A DNA stretch of 20,463 bases from positions 1 to 20,463 of the forward strand of contig LRSR01009903.1 in NCBI GenBank assembly GCA_001579985.1, written 5' to 3'. This DNA is from Hypsibius dujardini (Eukaryota > Tardigrada > Eutardigrada > Parachela > Hypsibiidae). Below the pieces are notes generated by a model. That model searched no databases. It had not been told where the DNA came from and worked only from the letters and a program-made list of their open reading frames with translations. This document shows positions 1 through 10,697 of the stretch, piece by piece (the stretch's first letter is position 1; each line of letters opens with the position of its first letter). Both the position numbers and the translations under genes were made by a program.

Positions 1-379
1 AAACTATTTCTCGGCAGAAATTTAAAGTTGGGAAAACATTGGAATAATCAATTTCCGCAATTTTGACTGTAAAAATGTCATTTTTAAAAAATAATTTAAT
101 CATAATTATAGATTTATAAACAATACATAAAAATTATACATCGGGCTCCGACTCTAAGAATAGTTAATATCAGAGGTCATTGATAGTACTGAACAAGCAG
201 TCAGGTGTTATTTCTGATTGGCGATTGGTGTTTTCGTTTTGACACGGCAAATAGTAATTAAATCAGTTTTAACGATACTGTCCAAGGATTAAAACATAGC
301 TGTACTATAACAGGAGTTCCTCAGCAAAAACTTACCAAAATGATGTAATCAATGTATGTGTACTTTTTTTGATTTCCAG
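1..379. other. AT-rich stretch, no exon identified
   Basis: This stretch lies upstream of the exon that starts at 380. It should contain intron sequence, and possibly an upstream exon, of that gene, because the 380 exon begins mid-codon after a good acceptor (pyrimidine run then CAG at 377-379). I tried short exons near 312-350 with a downstream donor, but none keeps an open frame with the required phase. Nothing else is recognisable. Confidence 0.5.
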
Positions 380-905
380 ACACAGTCCCTCTGGACTTCT
401 CGTGTCTCAACAAGCCGGATCCAGTGGACTTAGCGACTTTCAAGAATATCGGCTCGGTACAGGCACCGATATTTGTCGATCGTGCCGAGCTCGTGGCGTG
501 GGAGAAGGATTCCGACTCGCTGAAGTACGGCAACAAACTAGTGAAGGCTCGCGAAATGAAACAGAGATCTGTTGGATTTGTAAAACTGTTTGGCAACTAA
601 TCCCTAAAGGCGCTTTATGGTGAGAACGGATGATTAGCTTGATAATGCGTGATCAATGTTTTTTTAAGTAAAGTGAGAGCTATCGGTTCGATATAATTTT
701 ATCCGAATCTGCTCCTTGACTAAACTATGTAAAACATACAGTTTTCTTAATCATCACAGGCCACCTGTCCGCTGTCCGCAACAACAAGGCTCGGAAATAT
801 CCAAATACCAAGTGGGTTCGAGAAATGCCGCAGAAGACGATATTAAAGCGCGTCTGGTGCAAGACCTTCGACGACCGCATCCGTCTTTCGTACCCCAAGG
901 ATTGA
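380..905 (+). CDS. 3' part of an unrecognised gene (two last exons)
   Basis: Two exons, 380-592 and 760-905, encode the last 118 residues of a protein whose beginning lies outside the window or was not found. The first exon follows a strong acceptor and starts at phase 1. Its reading frame differs from the longest ATG-initiated frame here and gives a lysine- and charge-rich stretch containing KYGNKLVKAREMKQRSVGF. No GT donor in this frame joins the two exons well. A GC donor at 593-594 does: joined to the acceptor at 758-759 it restores a split glycine codon and gives FVKLFG followed by HLSAVRNNKARKYPNTKW. Translation stops with TGA at 903-905. Without splicing the first exon would end at TAA 598-600. 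The basic C-terminus hints at a nucleic-acid or ribosome partner, but that is only composition. Family not recognised. Confidence 0.55.
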
Positions 906-3430
906 TAGCTGTATCATTCCGGACTTTCATGTCTGTTTGAACTCGATAGTGTGTCGGGCATTTACATTCAAAATGCTTCTGTTTCGCTTACTTCATACTT
1001 CATTGCTTTCTCTTTCAAATAATTGTAATATGACTATTTTCTTTGTTGCAGATACGTGACATGTTAGCACTATTACTTTAGTCTTAGGATTTGTGCTCTC
1101 CATCCTAGCTGACTTCGCAATTGACATGAAAACTGAACAATATATACCTATATAACCGGAAATATTTTGCACGTGCTACCTAAAAAAATTTAGGCTTAAT
1201 TTGCAAGACTTTACCGGAGCTGTGTCAGCGGGCAAAACTAGAAAATATTATAAATTCGACCGTATTTTTGCCGGGTCTGACCTGATGTTTTGCAGACAAA
1301 TGTTGTCACTCGGAAAAATTGCATTGACGTTCACATCATGAAAACAATGAAGGGGCATAAAAACTTTATGTAATACTTCATTTCGCTGGTTGCCTTTTTG
1401 CTGGTTTATTTAATTGTAAGAAGGTATTGCGCTAGGTAGTTTGATAATTCCTTCGCATTTTTATTTGTATGGCGCGTACGGGAGGACCCGGCTTTAATTA
1501 GACAAAGTGAAGAGCTATATTTCTTTCTAAGGCGCATCCGGTGAACAATTTTGGCAATACAATTCACCTCAGGAGCTTGAGGAATTCAATGCCTGGGTAC
1601 AATTTGCCTTATTCTAAATCATTGTTGCGCACTTGTCCGGTAATTCAGTAATTCATGACACCACTGATCGTAAACAAAATCCAACTGAATTGCAAATCTT
1701 GAAATTTACAAGATTACGGCATTTACACGAGACCACATCCATTTTTTCAACCATCTGTTCGGTTTCAAATATTTTTTCCAAATCAAAAATTATGTAAAAT
1801 AGTACAAAGCAATCACCTGCTGCGACAGTTATTTATGTTGAAAGCTGGACTGTTGCTTGAGATATAAGATAAGAATACCAGATGCGGGAAAGCTTTTGGC
1901 ACTGGCCTTCGCAGGCCCTTGCCTGAACTTTGTGTTTGCTATCGATAAAATATATTTGCACTGGAGAGCTCATTTTGATGACTATCCAAATCACTTTCAA
2001 AATTGAGATTCAGATTGTTGAATCAGAAGTTTTTTCGGAAAACCCAAGGACCAACATTGTTATAATTTGTCCCATGGACCGTATTTCACATCTCCCTCAA
2101 CTTTAAAGCGAATCTAAAAAACCAAAACGGCAAACTATAGATCTATAATAGTGTACTGTACAAAAAAATCAGAAATATTCAATCAATCGTGCACCACGAA
2201 ATTGAAAGAGACCTTTTTAAAAAAATGTAAAAAATTTTACACTCAAAAGTGGTGTACGGGTCTACGCTAGTGACTTTCTCCGTTTTTACGCGATTGGGAT
2301 AATTTCAGTTACATTGAAGAGCCAAATTATTACACCGATTTCGTTACTAAAAGATAGTGTTTGTTGTTACACTTTAAGTCTCCAGTTTTGGTCTAAAGTT
2401 AGGGATGCAGATTCAAAAAACTGGCTGAACTTGACCCTGCGAGATTTTCTTTTTCTCAAAATTAAAATTGCCGTCAAATCGATTTTTTTTTGCATGGCAT
2501 AGCCCCATCAAAGTACAACATACGTGTTTCAACTTTTTTTTGCTCACACTCTGCTTTGAGAAATGCAAACCAGTTTTGATCTGGGTCAGCGAACTTGACA
2601 AAATATATCATTAACCAGGCCACGCTTAATTTTTAGGTGCTGCCACAAAACAATGCTTAGCACCTGTCCTGCTTCTGCCCCAACGTCGAACCAAGCAAAT
2701 TTTTAAATCTTCTATATCTATATATCTTCTATATATCTATATCTATAGATCTTCTTTTTTTACAAAATACAGCATAATTTTTTTTATCAGTTCATATAGG
2801 GTTACATTCAATAATTTTAGTATATTCTCAAAGTTCTCCCGCACCCGGTAATCTCTCACCAAGACGTCCGCATATTCCGTTGAGCCGTCGCAATATATTT
2901 CAGGCCTTTCAAATGGGAGGATTTTTGTTTCAGCATGTGCAAAGTGTGATTTTTATGGTTGCGAGCAGTTTGAATTTGAACACAAAAAATCGAAGATATT
3001 TATAAAGCTCGATCGTCTCATATTTTCTTTGTTTGTGATCGAACAATCTAAGAGCAGTTCCAAATATGTGGAGCAAAAAATATATCATACTGGTGTTTTA
3101 TCATCTTTCTGAATTAATCATTTCGGAAAATGAACGTCCCACCATTTCTATGTTTGAAGTTACGACAAAGACGGATAATTTGTTATAATAATTACTGTTT
3201 GTTTCACCAAAACGAGGGACAACACCGTTTTTTTATAGGCAGCCCATTTCGCATTTCAATACTTTCATCACAGAAGCTACGTTGTGTAATCAAATAAATC
3301 CACATCTGAGTTCTCGCAAATAGAGACAAGATAGTCGAGAATGTTTTAGCTAACTTTTTACTCATGTTAGTGAAATGTGCCATACAGGTACTTGATATCA
3401 CACCGTTTGTAAAACAGTTATTTGATCATA
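906..3430. other. Long AT-rich intergenic region
   Basis: No gene can be supported here. Open frames are all 65 codons or shorter, with no signal peptide, domain or conserved splice pattern. An acceptor-like pyrimidine tract ending in GCAG at about 1051 is followed by only a few codons, so at most it is a 3' UTR intron of the gene ending at 905. A TA-rich simple repeat lies at 2708-2754. The minus-strand frame at 3204-3401 sits directly downstream of gene C and has no recognisable features. Confidence 0.5.
2708..2754. repeat. TCTATA-type simple repeat
   Basis: An imperfect run of ATCTATAT/CTTCTATA units. It is ordinary microsatellite sequence in an AT-rich intergenic region. Confidence 0.7.
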
Positions 3431-3779
3431 CTAACGAAACGGCTTTTGTGTCGGAAGTTTAGCCGCGCCTGCTAGAGTGGTCTTGGTGATTGTTCCTGGA
3501 GTAGCGGTACCAGTTACACTGGCAATTCTCGCAGCCAGCCTGTTTTGATGTGGATTAAGTTGTTTCTTCCCCAATAAGGGATTTAGTCCTGCAAACAAAA
3601 CATACAATTAAATTTAAATCGATTCAAAAGTGAACGGATATTATCTTACGTTGACCCTGATTAACAGTATGCAGTGAAGGATTTCCTTGCAAAGCCTTAT
3701 TCGGCAAAGCGTTGATTTCCACAAATGCACACAACAAGAAAATGGCCAGGACGCAGAACATTTTAGAGTACCGATACAT
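3431..3779 (-). CDS. Small secreted peptide, gene C (two exons, 95 aa)
   Basis: Minus-strand exons 3779-3650 (130 bp) and 3588-3431 (158 bp) are separated by a 61-bp GT-AG intron (GTAAG donor, TTTGCAG acceptor) at phase 1. The product is 95 residues. It opens with a hydrophobic signal peptide (FCVLAIFLLCAFVEINA, about residues 8-24), then a spacer with Asn and Gln, then a basic Thr/Ala-rich tail containing ASVTGTATPGTITKTTLAGA and ending QKPFR. It has no cysteine after the signal peptide. The assembly is supported by gene D at 15357: same exon-1 length, same intron position and phase, and 33 of the last 37 residues identical, with mostly synonymous DNA differences. ATG 3779 is chosen because its distance to the TATA box matches gene D; ATG 3761 is an alternative. 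The GKK at residues 50-52 could be a processing site. No known family recognised; secretion is inferred. Confidence 0.82.
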
Positions 3780-3854
3780 TTTGTGGGTAGATTTTTGTCT
3801 GTATTATTAATTAGCTCAAAAATGTATTTGAATTTGCTTGACATTTTTTTTGCA

Positions 3855-3860
3855 TTTATA
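3855..3860 (-). promoter_or_regulatory. TATA box of gene C
   Basis: On the minus strand the sequence reads CATGTATAAATG, with TATAAA 76 bp upstream of the ATG. Gene D has the closely similar CATGCGTATAAATG 78 bp upstream of its start, so the core promoter is conserved between the paralogues. Confidence 0.6.
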
Positions 3861-5094
3861 CATGCGCTGCATCTGCTAATCCGGAAGTAGGATACATTTG
3901 GAATTCCATGGGAAAGGGCCAAAGAATATAGTTCCTACAGGCATACCAAATGGTTTTGGTGATCCGACAAACGAAACTTGGGCAAAAGTCAAACGTGGTT
4001 TATTCATAGTAAGATGTTCAGCCATTGCATAAGAGTGTCAATAATTTGGTATTTACTGAAATAGGTGTAGTTAACAAAGCCTGAACTCTGACTCCTTCCA
4101 ATCGCTGGCTCACGGTCATCATAAATTCCAACTTTAACTAGGCCTTCTTCTGCCATGTTTTATGCACATTATCTGTTCATTACGCGTACACCATTCCTAT
4201 TGTAAGATGCAGGTGTCGGCGGAATGCGCGCTAAACATCGTATAACTTACTCTTGAGACGGGTGAACTCTGCCTAAGCGAGAAGTCGCACAGAAAACAGG
4301 CATCGAAACAGGGACGCCTATGCGTAAAACAGTCAAGGCGCAACGCATCTTGCGTAAGGGAGTATGGGCTGAATTTTGACTGAATGGTCAAGCTTCTTAG
4401 ATCATCATAACCAAATCTGTTAAATATTTTTTTGTTTCTTTGTGTTCTAGCACATACTGTATGGCATACCGCATAAAGCATCACTGCGCTATCTGTCCCA
4501 CAGGTTGCGGGAGTACATGACAGACGACTTTTAGCACAGTCTGTAATTGCATGAGACCCCGTCGCTTTTTTGATAATGGTATGTTTGTCTACAAGTCCAC
4601 CGGTATACTCATCCGCGTGTCTCCGTCTGATACTCTGCACGCTTATTACGCCGGCATCCATTCCAGCTATTCTTATCCATTATATAGGCGAAGTTGTTCG
4701 GGTCCATAACGAGACGCTCGTATCCAAGAAATATTATCGCACGCTCATAAGGGGCTCCTCTACCCTTCTCGTCAGCCGGTTCTTTTCAATTTCAAGACCA
4801 AAAGTCAGAATAGAACTCGCGCCCTTGACCCATGTCGAATACTACCATACTTTATTATTCACACTCTCCGCTTGACAGATTTTTCACCGGAAACCGTGAC
4901 CTTTTGACTGAATATATTTCTTTTGATATCAGCAGCTGCACACTTACATTTAAGGGCGTGTTGCGAATTTTCATTGTTGGAATGGAAGCAGGAACTGCAT
5001 TCCGCACACTTAATTTTGTGTACTTTGTGACTAGCCACTTTCTGAGATTTCGATATTATGTTAGTTTTTTGTGTTTGTTTGTTCTAATTTGCAG
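3861..5094. other. Region without a firm gene
   Basis: This region has higher GC around 4200-4660. The longest open frame (minus, 4197-4661) has no recognisable domain and overlaps open frames on the other strand. On the plus strand a convincing intron-like segment runs from a GTAAGG donor at 4354 to a strong pyrimidine-rich TTCTAG acceptor at 4450. The flanking exons are short and unrecognised, and the downstream one stops after about 27 codons. No tRNA or repeat family was seen. Confidence 0.4.
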
Positions 5095-5264
5095 ATAGTC
5101 ATCAGACATACCGCTATGACCTTTCCGATGAAGCTCTGAGTGAAAAAATTAGACACAAATGTGCAAATAAACAAAATATCAGGGGCACGGACGCTAAGAA
5201 TTACGAAAATACCGGGCGTGAGCTGATGTGTAGGTTTAAACAAAAAAGCGCAACATTGTTTTAG
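5095..5264 (+). CDS. Possible terminal exon, unknown product
   Basis: A strong acceptor (long T/G-rich tract with TTCTAAT branch-like sequence, then TTTGCAG ending at 5094) is followed by an open frame at phase 1 that runs 55 codons to TAG at 5262-5264. The peptide is hydrophilic, starts SHQTYRYDLSDEALSEKIRH and contains two cysteines. An AATAAA follows at 5481. I could not find an upstream exon with a good donor in matching phase. A frame of this length can occur by chance, so this is a candidate only. Confidence 0.25.
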
Positions 5265-5648
5265 CGAAAACAAAACTCTGAATTGGGAACAGGCTTGTAG
5301 ATTGTCCGTCCGTAGATTGTCTAAGGCATCGGTGCTCTAAGTAGTTTTATCAGTGACCGAACAAGAGTAGACAGATGGGACTCATAATCGGTTATTTATA
5401 AACAGCTTTTGATGTAGTAATTATTTGCAGATTTACTCCCAATAATTGTTTATTCACTCTATCAGCCCGTCATGCAGTACAATAAATGCACCATAACATC
5501 AACAAAAAAGCTAATGATAATTCGTCATCTTTATGACCCCGGCGAAGTGAAGTTATTCTTAAGAATTCAGTGCCCCTGTTGGCCCTGTAAGATCTTTAAC
5601 TGTCTGGCTAAAGGCAGAACGTAGCTTTGGTTTACATGGCATTAACGC
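5265..5648. other. Non-coding spacer
   Basis: No coding frame or repeat is visible. There is a possible poly(A) signal AATAAA at 5481-5486 on the plus strand. Confidence 0.5.
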
Positions 5649-6825
5649 TCAGAACAACAACAGGCCTTCACTGCTTGGAATTCGATGGCGAATCAAATTT
5701 TCAGATGGTGGTTGAGGTGCTTTCCCTCCAACTGCATCAGCTGCAAAAGCAAAAGCCTTAAGCTTCGACATAATAGGCTCCAGCAAAATCTGTTTGCTTA
5801 TCTTTGCCACAAGCCGTGGGTTGTGCACCGCCACGCTCTTAGTGTCGCCCATAGTACCATCCCCAAACACCCGACTTTCGGGCACAAACGTATAGCACGG
5901 CCAACTGGCGGGTTATGAGGCAAAATAGCAGTGGCCCAGCCGGTCGCCTTGTTGCGCACTAGATTATGACTGAAGAATAAAATCGTCGAAAAAGAGGTGC
6001 TTTGAGTTTCGACACATTTTTCAAACGAAGGCGGAGTAGTTTGACAAATAAGCCCGTGTGGCATGCAGTATCTTGGCACGATCACTGTAATGAAAGCGTT
6101 TTTGAAGTTCAACTTCACTATGATCTGTGACTCCGCTTCTTCCCATAAAAGCGTCATTGCGGCGTTGAACACAGCTTCCGTACCACTAGACGTCCCGTAT
6201 TCCAGCTGCTGATGCCGAACCAGATTTCCCGTTGCCAATATCAAGCGGTGACAGTCAGCACGCTTCTTATCAAAAGAGTCAGATTTCGGCTAGCACTTCC
6301 CACCTAGCATGACGGTAAGCACCACAATGCGATGGCTGCCCGAACTTTCGTAGTTGTGACAGAGAGTGGCGAACATTCTTCATCGGTTAGGGCTATTGGA
6401 TATACAGCATCGTGGTCTGCTTGCTTCCTTTCGAAGCACAGCTGACCATTTCAGGGGTTATATGTGATGCGGCATCTTCGGGTGAGAGCAGGCGTGCGGT
6501 ATTAGAAACGTCACCGTCGTCCATCGTTTTGACAACGGCTTTCTGCAATTTCGTCGTTGTCCACGTTGCTAGTGGACGGTTGGGTTGGTTGCGGACAGTG
6601 ACAATGTCGGCCGTGCGAACCAAAATTTGATTCTCCAGCGTCGCCAGTGAGATTGGACGTTTTTACTTTTGCCGCCGGGAAGGAAAAGGCTGCACAGGCG
6701 AAAAACAATAAACGTTCCCATTCTCTTGGCCCACCACGGCTCACGGAAAGCGGAATTCGGATAGTCAGTGAATCTGTGGCGGCAAAGAGGGCTGACTTGG
6801 GGACGCGTCGGATAAGCTGATTGAA
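5649..6825 (-). pseudogene. Decayed reverse transcriptase of a retroelement
   Basis: Remains of a retroelement polyprotein lie on the minus strand in several frames. In order: a segment with LIRRVPKSALFAATDSL and PREWERLLFFACAAF (about 6825-6690); a segment with VVKTMDDGDVSNTARLLSPED (about 6560-6470); the RT core with QLEYGTSSGTEAVFNAA and IVKLNFKNAF (about 6215-6090); and the palm motif region with VFGDGTMGD (about 5870-5840). These match the family of metazoan retroelement RTs whose intact members carry RIPK, EGD..GA.RLL, KLDF.NAF and YLDDGT motifs. Decay is clear: at least three frameshifts, a stop near 6290, Asp to Asn in the KLDF motif, and loss of the first Asp of the YxDD motif. It is not functional. 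The 5' limit, target-site duplications and 3' tail were not found. Family placement is from motif memory. Confidence 0.7.
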
Positions 6826-6963
6826 GTTCCGATATTGGCTGAGTTTCGTTGAGAAGTATGTTGGTGTGGTGCGCTGCTGTCGATGGTGCAAGAGGATCGC
6901 GCTGTCGGTTGGTGTCGTTGGCTTGGGCAGTAAAGCAGGCAGTGCTTTCCTTGTGACGAGCGA

Positions 6964-7302
6964 ATGATATCTGCCGGCGTCTGTTGTCGGAAACCAGTCC
7001 AACACCAGACAACGATGACCTGCGAAAACTGCAAAACAGAGCGTCGAGGCTGTGTTCTGGCTTCCGCTAGCAATGATGTTCAAAGAAATGCTAGACTGAC
7101 GTGGCCGGTGGATACGACGACAAAAATTATTTGGGCGGGTGCTGAAGAGTGGCATCGGAAAAGATAAACAATTTGGGAAAATGAGATCTTTGTTGGTCTT
7201 GTGGACGACACATCGGGTTGTTATTTTTTATACGTCGACGATCGCCTCAATACAGAGAACGACAGTATTCTAGCTAGAGCAATCGGAAAGGTTAAGGGAC
7301 TT
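6964..7302 (+). pseudogene. Possible transposon-derived frame, one stop
   Basis: One plus-strand frame stays open for 113 codons apart from a single TAA at 7165-7167. The second part reads ENEIFVGLVDDTSGCYFLY, then VDDRLNTENDSILARAIGKV, and looks protein-like. The GLVDDTSGCYFLYVDDR stretch recalls the segment after the first catalytic Asp in IS1595/Merlin transposases; the YVDD could equally recall a Copia-type RT. Further short plus-strand pieces (AKIVKLFRRKTVRNWATT, about 7330-7390) continue in shifted frames. It overlaps antisense frames next to the RT pseudogene. I cannot decide between the two origins, or exclude chance. Confidence 0.25.
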
Positions 7303-8633
7303 TGATAATGATGTGACCAGCTGAGTGAAGGTGCTAAAATTGTGAAGTTGTTCAGGAGAAAAACGGTGCGGAACTGGGCCACAACGAAAAGGAACTGAAA
7401 ATGGCTCATTGTGGATCTGGACTTCCCTGCACCTGCAGAATCGGAAAGGGTCTCAAAGAAATGCGGAAACAATGATCGACCAAAGCTGTTGAAAAGGTAG
7501 AAGCACTTAAACAGTCTGAAGTAGTCAGTAGTAAGAAAGTGGGAAAGTTGAGAACAGATCCGTAGCATGCATGTTTGGGGCCAGATCAGCTGCAATAATC
7601 AACAATAATCATCCGATGGCAAGATTAAGATCAGTTTTTTCGGTCCTGAAAATTGGTGCCATCAGGGGTAGAACTGGAAAAAAACAAAAACTTGATCACG
7701 AAGTTAAAATATATTTTTCTACTGCATACTTTTACTTTTGCTTAAAATTGGTTGATTTTGAAAACTTACAAACCCACAGCTTGTTAAGAAAAAGAACATA
7801 AGATTTTAATTAAGTTTTAATTGATATCATTGGCAGTGCAGAAACATTATTTGGTGTCCGTCTCTGCAATGATTTTGGACAGTGTTAAAAGAATTCAAAG
7901 AAATCTTGAATGTGTTTTCACGATGTTTCTAGTTTCATGTAGACACCATGGTTTCGAAAGTACCAAACACTTGGAACTGTTTTTATATATGATTCATTAT
8001 TTATTGATGAGTGTAATGTTTGGATAATACGCCACATTTGTTGTAGGGAGTGATTTTTTGACAGTGTTTATGCTGATTTACCAAATCTTTGTGTAAAATG
8101 TTTTGCGCAATGAATTGATTGTATACGCATGGGTTTTGTGGAAAGCGATGAGTCTGCCATACTCCGTGGGGTCGGCGCACATTTTGCTTGAGGTCCACGA
8201 GCTTGGCGGTTGTCTTTAATGGTCCCCCAATGAACTTTTTCGAGGGATCTGCAGCTCCACAATCAGAGCAACAATCAGTATGCCTCTGCGAAATACGTAT
8301 TCATCAGTTTTGGCGAGTTCGTCTGGGCCAATTTTCAAAACTATGTTCGGCCAATCTTAAATGATAAATGTTATTTCGAAAAATTGCAAAATGATGTGAA
8401 TCTTGTTTCCTCCAATGTAAAATTTTCATTGGGTCTGTTTTGCACAGAATTAGGTTTGGATGAAGATGTCCGAAAGTAAACTCAAGTATCATAGTACGTG
8501 TAGAGCTAAAGATAAATATATTTTGAAAATACGATGGAGCTATTTATACATCTTCGGCAGTAATGGAAGCATTGCTCTTCGAGGACAACGGCATGTGTCA
8601 CTTTGTCAGAAGACACTCCGCATACAGAATAAG
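7303..8633. other. Intergenic region upstream of unit A
   Basis: No supported gene. Minus-strand frames at 7221-7595 and 8001-8262 lack signal peptides, domains or paired splice sites. No tandem repeat stands out. Confidence 0.45.
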
Positions 8634-8687
8634 TGGTCGTTGCTCTCATTTTCAAATTCTAGAAATGCTGACCAGGCTTAAACTAAA

Positions 8688-8693
8688 TATAAG
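8688..8693 (+). promoter_or_regulatory. TATA box of gene A
   Basis: TATAAG lies within CTAAATATAAGACC, 74 bp upstream of the start codon and conserved in gene B. A CA dinucleotide at 8717-8718 sits 30 bp downstream, a suitable transcription start. The 5' UTR would then be about 44 nt and would contain a minimal ATG-TGA at 8720. Confidence 0.55.
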
Positions 8694-8761
8694 ACCTGCG
8701 TTACCGAGTAGTGTATCAAATGTGAGTGGTCAGTTCAAATATTAACATTGGCTGCACAAAA

Positions 8762-10326
8762 ATGAGAATCTTTTTAATTAGCGCCGTTATTTTAGTCATT
8801 AATGCGGGCACTGTATTAGGTTTTCTTCAAGGAAGAGCGACCTGTACTACGACTCACAATCGTACTGCATCGGTGACTACGTCTGCTTTTGCATGCAGCA
8901 ACTGTTTCCGCCTCACCAATGCCGCAGCTAACGCCTCCTGCGCAGCTACTTATTGCTCAAAGCCATCTCTTGTCAATACAGGAACTAGTTCCGTCGTTGT
9001 GCCGTGTAGCAAAGTGGGAGATCTCAACCAGGGTCCACAATTCATTGTAAGGAAGCACCTCAATTAATTATTTAACAGTTCCGTTTCAGATTCTTCAACA
9101 TTTCAGATTCCCACTCCGACGTCGGATTTTTTTGTGGATGTTCAAGTTGTAAGTTCTAGTTCACAGTCTGCTGCTGGAACTACATCATATCTCTCCTACA
9201 ACCCAGTAACTGGTTTCATCCAAATCGGAGTGGCGGGGCCTGAAAATATTGACGTCACTCAAGTCTATTCAGTCGTTTTGATCAACCGGGCCACGGGAGC
9301 TGCGTCTGACCCAGTGTTTTTCACCGTAAGCATAATGATGGGAAATATGAATGACAAATAAGAAATACTTTGTTTTTGCAGGCGAAAATCTTTACGTGCA
9401 CCATGTTCGTCGTGGGACCGAAGAGTTTCTCGGTTTGCATTGGTATTGGAACCCCGTATCTTGGAGGTTACACCAACGTTAGCTATACGGTATGTACTAC
9501 GAGATGTAGGAGAGTAAATACTAACAGCTTATAATCTGCAGGCTTGCAATAGCGAACTTCTGATAAATGGAGTGAATTGGGATACGGTCAACCCGCTTAC
9601 GGGAACTGCAATTGAACCTCTACCTGGTCCGGGCTTGAATCCTTGTCCTTTTGTGACAGCTTTTACTGGACCCGGTGACCTCGGTCAGTGTTACATCTTC
9701 GACCGACAGACTGGGAATCCTGAATTTTTTGGCAGGGGAAATCAGCATTCACAATGCGTGTTCGACCGATGTGTCACTCCAGCGGCAGGAGCATTCAATC
9801 TTGCCACCTACACTCAAGCACAACTAGATGTTTTTGCGGCTTCCCTCGGCCTCCCCGCTAATACTTTTCCAAAAGCAGGGCTAGCGGCCGGGGCAGTGGC
9901 AGACCCTGGCTGCGTAATTCCAGGTGGCGCCACAACTCCCCCTAAAGGATTTTCTTTTTGTAATACTTGTCTCGCAATTCCGGCATCCATTCCGACTACC
10001 GGAACGGACGCGGTTACACGATGCGATGCCAGTAGCACATTCACTCAGACCCTCACAATAGCTGGAAACGCCCCTTCATTCCAAAACGGAATAATTAGCG
10101 GAATCACTGTAAGTAACGAGTGGTAGAGTAAACTTACACTCCATTCCTTTAGATAACGTGATTTACCAGTTATTTGTACACCACCAGCTTTAACAATGCT
10201 TGGTAACCAGCCAGGATACGATAAAGATCCAAAACAAGCTGCGCTCAGTATTCATCTTTTTACCTCTTTCAGGTTACTTACGACTCCACTTGCAATACAC
10301 TCGGCGCGTTCAACATAACATGCTAA
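8762..10326 (+). CDS. Secreted Cys-rich protein, gene A (five exons, 410 aa)
   Basis: Exons 8762-9046, 9107-9325, 9382-9489, 9542-10108 and 10273-10326 are joined by four phase-0 GT-AG introns of 60, 56, 52 and 164 bp. Intron 3 carries a TACTAAC branch sequence at 9519-9525. The ATG at 8762 is chosen because it opens a clean signal peptide (MRIFLISAVILVINAGTVLG); the frame is open further upstream but only from a GTG. The mature protein has 19 cysteines: six in exon 1 (residues 28-82, including FACSNCF), none in exon 2, two in exon 3, nine in exon 4 and two in the short last exon, which ends NITC. N-glycosylation sequons include NRT, NAS, NVS and NIT. Exons 3/4 and 4/5 both end in a similar T-x-x-Y-x-x-C-N segment, suggesting an internal repeat. 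No transmembrane segment follows the signal peptide, so it is probably secreted. Family not recognised. Confidence 0.88.
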
Positions 10327-10505
10327 GAGCAAGATTTCGAGGCTTTCAAGGATTAGCATCATCAGCAAGCGATGATTCTGTTACTATAAAATCTCGTTCA
10401 GTCGTCGCTTTGACCGAATATGAATATAAGTTTTTTCTTAGTTTATAACATCTTATTGTTCCCGGGTGTAAATGATGTACATGCAAGGAAACCCAGATTG
10501 AAACA

Positions 10506-10511
10506 AATAAA
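10506..10511 (+). promoter_or_regulatory. Poly(A) signal of gene A
   Basis: AATAAA lies 180 bp after the stop codon of gene A. The homologous position in gene B reads AATAAG (20272-20277). Confidence 0.5.
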
Positions 10512-10697
10512 GACACCTCGATCAAAGTCAACTGATGTTTCAGATAATATTTCATTCAAATCAACAAACGCCGCCCAACATCCACCAAAAGCAACTCACG
10601 TATTTCTGTAATTAGCTATTTTGAAAATAGATTTGTCATTTTTAACCAGTGCAATCAAATAATGGAAAAATCAATACATCATCTCACTTGGCAACCC

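Larger units (their letters stand above)
8634..10697 (+). repeat. Duplicated unit A (gene A with flanks)
   Basis: The first of two direct copies, about 9.76 kb apart. Similarity to unit B starts at a shared 17-bp block (TGGTCGTTGCTCTCATT, 8634-8650), is interrupted by a diverged spacer, then resumes at CTAAATATAAGACC and continues through gene A and its 3' flank to CACTTGGCAACCC, where unit B meets the window end. The 751 bp from 8712 to 9462 are identical to unit B by eye, including two introns. The middle of exon 4 is strongly diverged, 9952-10323 is about 98% identical, and the 3' flank is visibly less so. Confidence 0.9.

Noticed and set aside
4197-4661. 154-codon minus-strand frame as a gene
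   Set aside because: No domain, no signal peptide, overlapping open frames on the other strand, and a length expected about once by chance in a window this size.
8726-8761. Upstream start (GTG) for genes A and B
   Set aside because: GTG is not a usual eukaryotic start; the ATG at 8762 opens directly into a signal peptide and fits the TATA spacing.
9047-9089. Shorter intron 1 of gene A, acceptor at 9089
   Set aside because: It leads to an in-frame stop within 20 codons, while acceptor 9106 keeps phase 0 and the open frame.
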